Assembly (NCBI GenBank): GCA_022393335.1 | Contig: JAJEKB010021383.1 | Span: 1,649,868 to 1,713,867 of the forward strand | Direction: 5' to 3' | Length of the DNA: 64,000 nt | From: Macrotrachela quadricornifera | Taxonomy: Eukaryota > Rotifera > Eurotatoria > Philodinida > Philodinidae | In this document: piece by piece, positions 11,901-22,800 of the stretch | Layout: each line of letters begins with the position of its first letter | Position numbering within the stretch: the stretch's first letter is position 1 | Position numbers and translations under genes: made by a program | Notes under the pieces: model-generated | Seen by the model: only the letters and a program-made list of their open reading frames with translations | What the model was told of the DNA's origin: nothing | The model's database searches: none

Positions 11901-13416
11901 AGAATACTTATCAAATGATCAATAAGTATATGAGAAAGAATAAATACTAAATATGAAAGAAGAATAAGAACAAAAGAAACAAGTATTAAACATATATATA
12001 TCTAACAAGAACAAATCAGAAAAATGTACTGAAAAAATAAAATCCAAAAACAGAAACGGAAATTTTACATATTAATTTAATTTAATAGGACCACAAAAGT
12101 AAAAAAAATTTTCTAAACTTCATCTATCATTATAACTAAAATGTAAAATATATACATACGAGGAAAATGAACAATTTTTAAATAATGGCATAACAAATAA
12201 CAGTGTTTTCTTTTTTATTTTACAGAATACCATTTAGATATTTTGACTTTTACGATAGAGTACGAAATATGGTACCTTTTCAAAATCATAAGTACCTAAG
12301 ATACTTTGTTTCTGTTTGAAATAGTTAATGTTAAAAAAGTGGAGAAGGATTGTTAGACGACGACATCTATTATTCTAACCACTTTTCTTTTCATTCTCTA
12401 TTTTGTTCTTGTTACAGTAAGGATTAGTCATCAATCAATATATAAACATCAACTGACATTATTTTTCACTTTTCCTATTCTATTGATTTGTCAGTTGTTT
12501 TGTCATTTTCAAATAAAAGCTGATTAAAATATATTGTAACACACATGTTTATTTTTTCTAGATAAAATCTTAAAAAAAAACGAACATGATCGATCGAAAA
12601 GACTTTTATTTCTTCTCACTCCCTCTCTCAAGTAGCGATTGGAAGATAGAAAGCGAACAAAATTAATATTGACACATCTATGCCAACGATCAATAACAAG
12701 TCTTTTTTTTTTCTATTTTTCTTTTTGTGGTCAATTTTATGTGAATAAATTAAAAATACTACTCTATGTATGAGTTTCTTTTCTTGCAGAAACATCAAGC
12801 GTAAAGGTAAAGTGAAAAAAGCATTTCAATTCAGAAGAAAATGTAACACCTATTCATAGACATTTTAGATAAGCACAGATATGGGAGACAAACACCATTT
12901 GATATCTCCATTAAAAGACGAATCAACTGGTAAGTTTTGCAGTCGTATGTGTTTCTATTCTTGACTAGAGATGTGAATTCATTTAAAGAGTTATCTATAA
13001 AAGGACGTCTGCATTTTCTTAAAACAATTTTGATTTTATCAAAAGATTCTATACATTGACAAATTATATGAAATTCGTCATACAAGGATAAAATAGCTGT
13101 TGATCATTGATAATTTTTACATGGCGTTATATATCAAAGACTTTACCAAAGGGTTACCCATAGAACTGTAGCTAGACTATACGAAAAAAGTTTATCGTAA
13201 GTCGAAAAATCTGTTAAGTTTTCAGCCGTTAATTTTCTCGTCAGATCTATCAATCAATCGAGCTCATAGTTTAAACTATGTGATATTAGTCAATACAAAA
13301 TCTATTATCAGATATTGTATTATTCGAAAGAGAAGACCTGATTATGTCATTTTTAGGGAAATTTTTGGATTATTATTCAAATATAGAATCTAAATTTCAA
13401 AAGTTCTCTCTGTGAT
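8934..13416. other. Long intergenic region without recognisable gene
   Basis: About 4.5 kb of AT-rich DNA. Two modest open frames, 9648-9872 (+) and 12831-13085 (-), show no motif I recognise; the second could be an exon of an unrecognised gene, but I cannot support it. A slightly GC-richer patch at about 11340-11430 (gatcc/ggatcc-rich) looks like a repeat relic. Confidence 0.4.
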
Positions 13417-14859
13417 TTGATTTTCTATCGTACTTACTTATTCCCTTTCATTTGTTCTACCATCTTTATGAATGACTTCTTAGAGTTTATCAAACCTTTT
13501 ACTCATCAACAAAATCATTCTGAAAACACACGCAAAGAAAGAGTAATTGATCTTACTCAATTGAAACCCGGCGATCATATCAGTGTTTTCAATAGTACTC
13601 TTTCATGTTCATATCATGGTATTGTACGTGCAGCTCATAATAATTATCTTCTTGTTATACATTATTATAACACAATAGAAAATGTTTGGGATTCAGTAAT
13701 GCAAGGTTCATTATATCTTGCACAAGTTATTCAAAGTGAATGGAATGTGAGAATCAATAATGAACATGAACAAATTTATTTACATTATTATGATAATATG
13801 AAATGTCTTTCAAATGAAGAAACTCTAGAACGCGCCATTAGTTATATAGGAAAAAATGGCTATTCTTTGGTTGGTAATAATTCTGAACATTGGGCAAGAT
13901 GGTGTCGATCAGATGATACCTATTCACATCAAGTTATTAAAATTCATAATTTAGTTAAAGATAAAGCAGCTACACTTTTAATTATGGATCCTCGTGCAGT
14001 AATTGTTAAGGATGTAGCAATTGTTGGTGCTCAAAGTCTTGGATCATTTCTAGGAGCTATTGGATCAGGTGTTATTTTTACTGTTGTCGCAAGCATTTCA
14101 ACTTTTGTTAATATAAAAAAGAAACAAAATCAACGACGAAAAGGTGATTTGAGTGATATTGCTTTCAAAAAATATGTCGTACGACGCATTGCATCTACAT
14201 CGGGTACTGTAAGTGATTATTTTACCTACAAAGAATACAAAAAAGAAGTGCATACACTTATTTAGGTCATTGGTAGAACAACAGGTATGATTGTTGGAAC
14301 TATTCTCATTCCTGTGCCTATTATAGGCTCAGTTGTCGGTAGTGTTGTTGGTGGTGTTAGTGGAAGAATAGTTGGTAGTCTATCGGGTATTGCCATATCG
14401 AAAGTTGTTGAAGTATATCATAAACATAAACAAGAAAAATTAGATCAACTAAAAACTGTTCCATCACTTTCGATTCAATTATTGCCTAACAAACAATTTT
14501 TTCAAATTTTAACAACACTTGTTTTCGATCCTGAACATGCAGTACGAGCAGAGAAAACTTCTGACTTTTCAACACTTCATTCACTTTTTGAACAATTGAC
14601 ACGTGCACATTCAAGATGGACTACAGATGAATATCAGATGGTAACTCAACTATCGGCGACTACATTTACAGATTCAACTACATTCGAATATTTTGAGCTA
14701 TTACCAGTACCTGACGAAAATGCATCTGAAGAGTTTGCATCATCTATTGATTTACTTGTACTTCGATGGCCAGTTGGACAGCCACAGCCATGGAATATCG
14801 ATGAAGAACAAGTACTTGATATTAGTGATCTAAAAACAAGTGAAAAATCAAATGAATAA
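13417..14859 (+). CDS. LRAT-domain protein with glycine-zipper membrane segments
   Basis: Two exons: 13417-14208 and 14266-14859, joined in phase 0 across a 57-bp intron (donor GTAAGT, acceptor TTTAG), giving 461 residues. Residues ~45-165 are an LRAT/NlpC-P60-like fold: LKPGDHISVF (49-58), the catalytic-type His in SYHGIV (H67), and NNSEHWARWC (154-163). In LRAT/HRASLS acyltransferases this last motif is NCEHF, with Cys as nucleophile; here the position is Ser156 (codon TCT). Acyltransferase activity is therefore doubtful. After the domain come two Gly-rich hydrophobic stretches (about 199-232 and 265-310, many GxxxG) suited to membrane insertion, separated by a basic patch (KKKQNQRRK), then a polar C-terminal tail. 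The start is uncertain: Met18 (base 13468) may be used, since the first 17 residues are hydrophobic and unlike the family. No close neighbour suggests a partner. Confidence 0.8.
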
Positions 14860-16917
14860 CAACTTCTTAAGATTCAGATACAAATCAGATGACAGATGGG
14901 ATCAATGAAATCATTTCTAGACATGGAAAACTTATTCGTGACTTTTTTCGACCTTACTTAACTCATTATTACTTGCTTGTCTTGACTAAATCTCTTTTAA
15001 GTCAAAATAATGTGTGATGTAGATTTATTTATACGCTTTAAATATTTTTATTCTTGAGCAATAGTTAATCATTAGCATAGATAAATATATAATTAGATAT
15101 TTCTTATTCAAACTAAAAGATAGATGAAAATATGACTCATCTTACGATCTTTTTAATTTATCTCGATTCAACTATTTCTCACTGTTCTGATGTTGTTAGA
15201 ATTTCTTAATATAAAACCTCTAAACAAATTGATTTGCTATTCATAAATAACAAAATATTAAAATTTGAAAATTCTTCAAGAAGCAGTGAAAAGAATGATT
15301 AAAAAGCTTGGTTTAACTTAATTTGTGACTTCAAAGTGTTTTGACACAATTATCTTTCTGGTAAACTCACTTTCAGATCATAGAAAAACGATATTATTAT
15401 ACATCATAAATTAGAATTTCAAGATCAAACTTGCTTTACATGAAATTTGCCGTGTATCTACGAATGTAAATACAGAAGAGATTAGATCAATTCATAAGAA
15501 AACAATGAACAAACATAAACATGTCGAAAAAATAGTCATCCATAACAAGATATATACAAAGAAATTATGTAATTCTGACAGCTGTGAATGAGTAAACAAA
15601 GGAAAATAGAATCTTCAGAACCAGGAAATTTCAGCAACAGTTTGAATTCAATTGGAAAATCAAGAAAAAGATTACGTTGATTTACAACTTTTTTTCTAGT
15701 TGAATTATTTGTTTTTAATCATGTTTTCCTTGTTAACCTCTGTCTTTACATAAATTATAATTGTATGTACTCATGATAGATGATTATAATATTGACATTG
15801 TTTCGTTCAAGCTAAATACAAAGAAAGATTCAAACATGGTTCATAAACTTGCTTATTGTTTCTTGTGTACATCTTATTACATTGAAGAACATTAAATTGA
15901 GACACTAAATGGTTAAATAATTGTATACGTTTTGAATTAATTTTTCGTTTCGTTAGACCTGAAATAGTACAAATGAAAAGTTCTCGCTAGTACTTTTTTT
16001 TCAAAAATGTGATTTCGTGAGAGATCTTGGGTATATTCAAAAAATATAATAAATATGAGATGCAGCTGGAAAAATTCTACATAAATTGTTTGAATAGTTT
16101 AAGAAATGGTGTATTGAACAAGTATTTGTATGCACATCCGCATCTATAATTTTATTGAGGATAACTTTACAGGATACCTTAAATTTATCACCTTCTGTCT
16201 AACGACTGTTCATTCATCGTTCTCTTTTGCATATGCAGCTTCATATAAAACAACTTGACAAGACATAAGAAATTCATTTTTCCTAAATTATTTCCTGACT
16301 ATTTACTAGTCGAGAGCATGCTAATATCGATCGTAAATTGAAAGAGGACTTCTCTGATGAGTTTTCAGAAATGGAAAAAAATAATTTAAATAAAATTTCA
16401 AAGATGTCATAAAGTGCTTTGAGAGAAGTAAAAAAAGAAAAAAGGCACGGGTTAGATTCGATCATCCATATACTGCAATTATAGTAGCAGGGTTCTTAAA
16501 AATACTTTAAGGTACTTCAGTATCCGAACATTTATAGTTTTCTTTATTTGAATAATCTGTATTTTGTCTTTTACATAGCATATTAAAATAAAAGTGAAGA
16601 ATAGTTTCAAACGAAAATTATCTAGTTGATTTCTTTCCAAATAATTTCAATGAAATATTTTGGTTATTATTAATATTGACAGTTACTATATTTCAAACAA
16701 TTCTGAAAACTCAAAAAGATTATAACTATAAGAAATATTCTACGAAAACTAATACTCAAGTCGTTATTTCTCATCTCATGAAGATTAAATACTTCTCTTC
16801 TTTCATTTGTACAGGTTCAACTTTGTTTTTAAAAGAAAAGACAGCATTTTTATAAAGGAAAGAAATCGCTATTCTTATTTTCACTGTAATTGTGATGCAT
16901 CTAAGTACATATGAAAC
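14860..16917. other. AT-rich intergenic stretch
   Basis: No gene or repeat recognised. The open frame at 16283-16465 (-) has no family features. Confidence 0.45.
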
Positions 16918-17539
16918 CAGTGGCGGACCGCGTGTTTTCTTTCTTTCTTTCTTTTTTTCATACCCGCACGCGTCAAAAATTTTGTATTTGTAATGCTAGG
17001 ATCTCGAAAGGCGAAGGTCAGAAAATTGTGATTTAATCACCATATGAATATTTGAAGACCAAATTTATACCGGTCGAAATCTGTTTTTAAATAGAGTCTT
17101 TAGTTTGTTCACGGAAAGAACCAAAAAAAGACGATTTTTTCAAACTTTAGATTTTTTTCGTTTTAAGATAATTAAAATGAAAGAAAAGTTAGGCGTTACT
17201 CTAACATACTAACTGTTTGACAGTGGAAAGTGTGACTGATGATGGATAATGAAAAACAAAAATAGTTAAGTAACTAATAAGTACCGTTAATTGAGATTTC
17301 ATAAAATCGCTTCGCATCTGAGTTCGCGTCCTTAACAAAGTCGAGATGCCATCTAGGTTCTTTTCTTACTTTCTCAACGCCTGCATGAAGAATTGTTATT
17401 TTGCACAGCAACGATCACGTAAACGATAAGTGATAAAATATTCGTTGAAACGCTAGATAAAAGTATGAGGAACGAATCATGACCACCTGTTTTCTGGTTC
17501 TCAATAGGAAGTTTCGTTTCGTTACAGGGAGCATAGGAC

Positions 17540-17911
17540 AATGCCAATTTTTTAGCCGAGGATGGCATAGTGGTTTCATGCATCTGACTACCAGTCAGAG
17601 ATCAGAAGGTTCGATTCCTTCCCTTGGCACGACGACGATTATGGTGATGGAAGAATAGAAGAAAGGAGAAGAATATATTTCGTACGAAGAAAAAACCAAC
17701 AATACACATGCACATGGACATGGTTATCAAAGCCTCGCCAGTTTGTTTGTTTTCTGTTCTTTGTAACTCTGTTCTCGTTATATTATCATCATTCTGTCTT
17801 TCTCTTTCGTAAGCGTCCTGTAAAATTGTACTAAAAATCTCAAAAAAAATGTTGGACGGAACGAATAAAATTTGGCATAATTAAAAAAAAAAAAAAAAAA
17901 TGCCAATTTTT
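17540..17911 (+). mobile_element. Full-length tRNA-derived SINE with 13-bp target-site duplication
   Basis: The 13-bp sequence aatgccaattttt occurs at 17540-17552 and again at 17899-17911. Between the two copies lie a tRNA-like head (17555-17629), a ~250-bp body, and an 18-A tail (17883-17900). The head has an RNA polymerase III A box (TGGCATAGTGG) and B box (GGTTCGATTCC). No TTTT terminator follows the head for over 100 bp, as expected for a SINE rather than a tRNA gene. SINEs are copied by the machinery of a partner LINE; which LINE is unknown. It sits inside the decayed hAT element, so it is the younger insertion. Confidence 0.85.
17555..17629 (+). tRNA. tRNA-like head of the SINE (anticodon ACC)
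   Basis: It folds as a cloverleaf. Acceptor GCCGAGG/CCTTGGC has one G-T pair. The D stem is short (GCA/TGC). The anticodon stem TCTGA/TCAGA holds loop CTACCAG. The variable loop is 5 nt, the T stem GAAGG/CCTTC has loop TTCGATT, and the discriminator is A. The anticodon ACC would read the Gly codon GGU, an anticodon not normally used by eukaryotes. This and the SINE context argue against a functional tRNA gene. Confidence 0.7.
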
Positions 17912-18379
17912 AAAGAATTTTTCTTTTCGAAATTTGAAATAATTAAAACGAAAACAAGATAAAAAGTTAGGGGTCATTCTCTCTGAATAACAGCTGTGAA
18001 TATATCTAATGATAGATAATGAATCAGAGAGATAATTAAAGCAACAATCGAATGTTCACCATAAGGAAGTTGATAAGTATTGATAGAGTTCTCATAGTGA
18101 TAAATTTCGTTACGTCTATACTTTGAGTTTCTTCTCATTTTTGAAAACCTTATTTTCTCGACAACATTCATAGACAGGAAATATGATTCGATAAATCCGA
18201 AAAAGCTTGTCGAGTTCCTGTTTCGTTCGTGTTGAATCGTTGAAACAAATATATATTATTAATGAATTACTGATTTTTTGATAACCGATATTATCAGCAT
18301 AGCACCGCATTTCGTAGTCAAGAGAAACTCAAAAACCGTCTAGTTCTATTAATTATGATGATTTCAGAGCCGAACAACG

Positions 18380-18705
18380 ACTTTACAAGAAGCAGATGAA
18401 CGATAAGAAAATGAGTTTATCAGAAGTAACTGAACTCTTTTTAGAAAATAGTTTTCACATAGCATTGTCGCCCACGAATGAATTATTGAAGATTCTTTGG
18501 GCTATACCAATTAACTCATGCTAATGTGAACGTGGTTTTTTTATGTTTAAAAAGATTAAAAACTTATATAAGAAACAGTATAGCAGGAGAAAGGTTATCA
18601 GGCATTGCTCCTTTAAATATTAAAAGAAACTTTGAAATTAATTTAGATCAAATAGTAGCAGATTATTGTAAAAAAAGAGATAAGAAAATTAATTTGTTAA
18701 AATAA
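18380..18705 (+). pseudogene. hAT transposase C-terminal (dimerisation) fragment
   Basis: The frame reads LLKILWAIPINSC, stop, CERGFF, MFKKIKNLY. After a frameshift it reads RNSIAGERLSGIAPLNI and DQIVADYCKKRDKKINLLK, then stops. This is the hAT dimerisation region (pattern P.SSC.CERSFS.LK.IK...R..M...RL..L..L.I). At least one nonsense codon (TAA in the C-stop-CER motif) and one frameshift near 18560 make it non-functional. Confidence 0.75.
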
Positions 18706-18917
18706 AGTTCTTTTTTGACTAATACATTTTTGTTTATTCATTTGACTTCAAGAAAAAAAAAATATAGAGATTACGTTTAAAAGATTAGTATTATTTGCAG
18801 CTTGGATGAATGCAGCTATCATAGGGTATTTTAATAAAGCGCAAAATCGATTTTGTATTATACCAAGAAACTAAAGTTTATTGCCCCAGCTATATGTGGG
18901 ATACTGGCCCGCCACTA

Positions 18918-19843
18918 TACATAGACATACTAAATGCCATCTGAGTCCAAATTATTCTTATACAGACCTTGTAGGTTTAGTCTAATGTATTACTTGCTTA
19001 TTAGATTATATATGTGTGAGTTGTCGAATAGCATCAACATCATATTTGTGAAATATAACCTTACAACAGACGAAATGCTCGAATCCAAAACGAAACATTA
19101 ATTATTATATCTGAATGAATTACCATCCACCATTGAATCAGAAGAAACTCTATCTTTTCATGTTGAACACTAATAAAATTTACATAACCGCCTGATAGAA
19201 ACAATGGCATGAATGGTAATCGCATTGTTCAGGAGAGTTTCATGATACATTCATCGAAAATGAATATTAAAAAGGCGTTGAGAATGAGTTTCGGTAATTT
19301 CATTAATCGAAAATTCTCAGATGGGTAGTCTAGTGCAAGTGTTCGTCTTTTCTTCATATACACTCTCGTTCACCCATACATCCAGACATGGCTGTCAGGG
19401 AAGAAAAGATACAATTCCAGACATTCATTCCTACACACACATTTTTACATCTACTCTATCAACAAGAAACATTGGTAGAATAACTTCATCAACTCACTCA
19501 AATTGAAATATCGTTGTTTCATGTGATCATCAGTGTGAGTCGGTATAAAGTCGCCGATTGTGAATTTTTTTGACAGTACTTTCGTCATTAATCAGTTTCC
19601 TCACGAAATTCGCCAGATGGTAAAAATATGAGATGACGATAAAGATTTACCCCAAGAGTGTTCATGTCACAGACTGTTCTTTCATTTAGCCTCATGTGGA
19701 TCAATCATTACTGGCAAAGTTGTGTTATACGTGTGAAAAAGATTATTTTATTAAAATTTATTAGGATAAAAAGAAAAGGTAGACTTGTATAAGAGAATAT
19801 ATCCGATGAGTCCATATTAGAGTTTTATCTTTATGGCTATATG
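18918..19843. other. Intergenic stretch downstream of the NHL gene
   Basis: Nothing recognisable. The frame at 19321-19506 (+) is Thr/His/Ser-rich without a family signature. Confidence 0.4.
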
Positions 19844-22800
19844 TTAGCATATGTTAGAAATAAGATCGAATTTAAGCAGAATTCCACCATAGAGGCCATA
19901 TAATGATCCACTGGTATCAAAATGCATTGCGGTTAAACTGCTAAACGCATAGGGGAATGCTTGCGATCCATTAAGGGCTATCGATTCATTAACATCAACT
20001 GGAGTAAGTCTTCTAACACCATATCCACCGAAGTATATAGAACCACGATCATCACCTATTAAAGTTGCTGTGTAAAGGCTGCCCATATAGTAGCCTGGGT
20101 TATTGTTATGACTATAATAGTAATTAGAAGCACCATAATAATAATAATAATTGTAATAGTAATAATCACTATAAATCGTCATACCAACAGTGCTGCCAGA
20201 CGTGAACTTTTGTATGCGGCTAAAAATTCAAATGATCAATATAAGTAGAATCAAATGGAAATAATACAGAAAATAAGATTTTTTAGAAACTTCGCAAGAC
20301 TTTACATTGACATACCCATTTCCAATATCGAGAACGAATAGATTACTGCTGCCATCCACATATATTGAGCACGGTCCATTCAAGGCATTGGCTTGATTGC
20401 CACTAATACCATTTGTGCCAGCAATGAGTGACATAGAGCCCGCCGTGGTGTTGTAAAGTAATATTCGATGGCTCAAAAAATCCGAGATATATATTAAACC
20501 ACGGCGATCGACATAAACATCTTTACAACTGCACAATTGAGTAACGGCTGTGCCACAATTTCCTACTCCTCCAATGAGCGTTACTCCATATATATTTCCT
20601 ACTACATACTTCTGCAGGCGTCCATAGGACGAGACACCTTGCTAAAATATGTAATATTATTGACTAGATATTGAAATTCATCTAAATTTATATATACCGC
20701 TTCCTCGCAGGAATAGATGGTATGTAATTGATCAACATAGAGAGCAACGGGCCGAAATGGAGATGTCAAAGCTACTGTTGTTGCAAATGAACTGCCTGGA
20801 TTGAATTTTTGAATTCGATAATTGTACGTATCGGACACGTAAATCGTGTTGCCACTACCTACAAATACATCCCAAGGATTCGCAAACGTATTCGAATCAT
20901 TTCCGAGATAGCTATAATTTCCAGCAATTATTGTACCATTTAAATTCCAGCTAGCATTGTAGCAAAGTCGAATCGATGCATTCAGAGGTGGAAGTGGTAC
21001 CGGCGCAGTATCTATCGCTACACCATTGACCCATGATAGTGATGTAACAGATGTTGCTAAAAAGACAGTGTATTCGTGTAAATAATACAAGGCATCATGA
21101 AAATGATTAATAATTTCTAATAAATTTTAGAAAACAATGTGATGACCGACTGAGAATAAATAACAATCTCTGTATGTAGAAGAAATTTCAATGATATACA
21201 TGGAAAATTGTTCGATGAATCTTCTGTGAAAAGTTCCTAATGGAGGAGCAAATAGAACTACAGAGCATAAATAATGAACATTCAACTTTAAGATACCTGG
21301 AATGAGTGTCAGTATTTCCTTTTATTTCGAATATTTTCTACATTTGTCATTTTTCAAGTGCTCTATTTCATAGAGATTATTTTTCTTATATCGGTCATTT
21401 TTATCATGTAATGCATTCTTCGTTAGTCATCGCTTTTATGGTTTTGCTTATTCGCTCGAGCTCATTTCATCGTTTTTTTGATTGTGTCCAGAAAACATAA
21501 GGTTTTATGATTATCTCATCTACATCTCATTCATTATGCGATCAATCTTTCTCTACAATAGTTTTCTTAATTTTTTCTTGTCACACTTTCCATAGGTATA
21601 CTAAAATGCTAGTGATTGTTTGTATCGCTTCCATTGATCACAATGCTAACCCAATGTATCTACAGCTTCGATTGTTCGACTAACAACAGTAATGTTCTCA
21701 AATGCTCTTGAGTAAGGAATATGTAGAACTATTCTCGATTCCAATTTCACTTCTGGCTTCACTTATATTGTCATGAATTGAGTTGCTAGTAGAAAAAAAA
21801 ACTAAAGAATTGAAGCGTACATCGAGAAGACTGGGTTCCATATAATTGTATTTTGTAGACTTTTTTATAGAGAAATCAAGCGTTGTTTTTATTTAATATC
21901 TGCCTTTTGAATTAGAAATGATGTTGAAGAGTGTTAGAAGTAGTTCAAGGCATACTGCTTAAGGATCACTTTATCCACAAAACTTACTCACTATACATCA
22001 ACTTTAATATCATATTCTACTTTTACATTTTGAATAAAAACTCCGAAAGATCAGAGGTACGCAGCTACAGATGCAATTTGTACTCTCATGTGTTAGACCA
22101 AAAAGCAGAATTTGAGAATTGGTAGTGTCCTATAGCATTATATATTGCATTCAAAATCTAAGTATTCATATGAGGCAGTTTTGGATTTCTGGAAATTCTA
22201 CTTCATCGTTCGTATGAAAAATATATGAAGTACTGTAGATGTCCGTCTATACAATAGGTTCAAGGTACAAATAAATTCATTAGCAGACCCAGTGTATCTC
22301 TTTCATTGAGGCTGCTATAGAAATATATGACACTACATGAAACCACGAATGCTACAAATTCTAGATTTTCATAGTGTAGTTGTAGAGGTACCGATATGAA
22401 AGTAGGCGTTTGGATGCAGTCGCGATTTAGTGTATTGTGAAAGATGCCTTTGAACACAGATTTTACCAGTATTCATAGGACTATCCAAACTCTTAAATTC
22501 TGAGTTTAAGGGCTATATCTTCCGCAGATTGTAAAATATATTCATATTTTTACATCCCTTAAGAAAATAACGAAACTGATGACTCAACTGGTTAATTCAT
22601 AAAGGTGAAGAGCAGAGTCAAACGCACACATTTATAATAGAATATAATAAAATTATCATTCGTCTTTAGGTAAGATTCCTATACTAAAGCAGCGAGTTTG
22701 GACTAAATGTTATTTACAACACATCTACATAACAGATATGAAAAGTATTCTAACTGATATTTGATCCTATTTCTCATTCAACGGAAAACATTCAAAGAAC

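Larger units (their letters stand above)
16918..18917 (+). mobile_element. Decayed hAT-superfamily DNA transposon
   Basis: The left end reads CAGTGGCGGACCGCG (16918 on). The right end, reverse-complemented from 18917, reads TAGTGGCGGGCCAGT. These are imperfect terminal inverted repeats of the CAGTGGCGG kind seen in hAT elements. Inside, 18380-18705 encodes the transposase C-terminus. The flanks (acatatgaaac left, tacatagac right) resemble each other but no clean 8-bp target duplication survives, in keeping with age. A SINE is inserted at 17553-17900. Segments at about 17150-17260 and 17940-18020 look like diverged direct repeats of each other. Confidence 0.62.

Noticed and set aside
12831..13085. 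84-residue minus-strand frame as a gene
   Set aside because: No motif, no supporting splice sites or neighbours; kept only as a possibility in the gap note.
17555..17629. A functional tRNA-Gly gene
   Set aside because: The anticodon ACC is not normally used, the D stem is short, no TTTT follows for over 100 bp, and the sequence is bracketed by a TSD with a poly-A tail; it is the head of a SINE.
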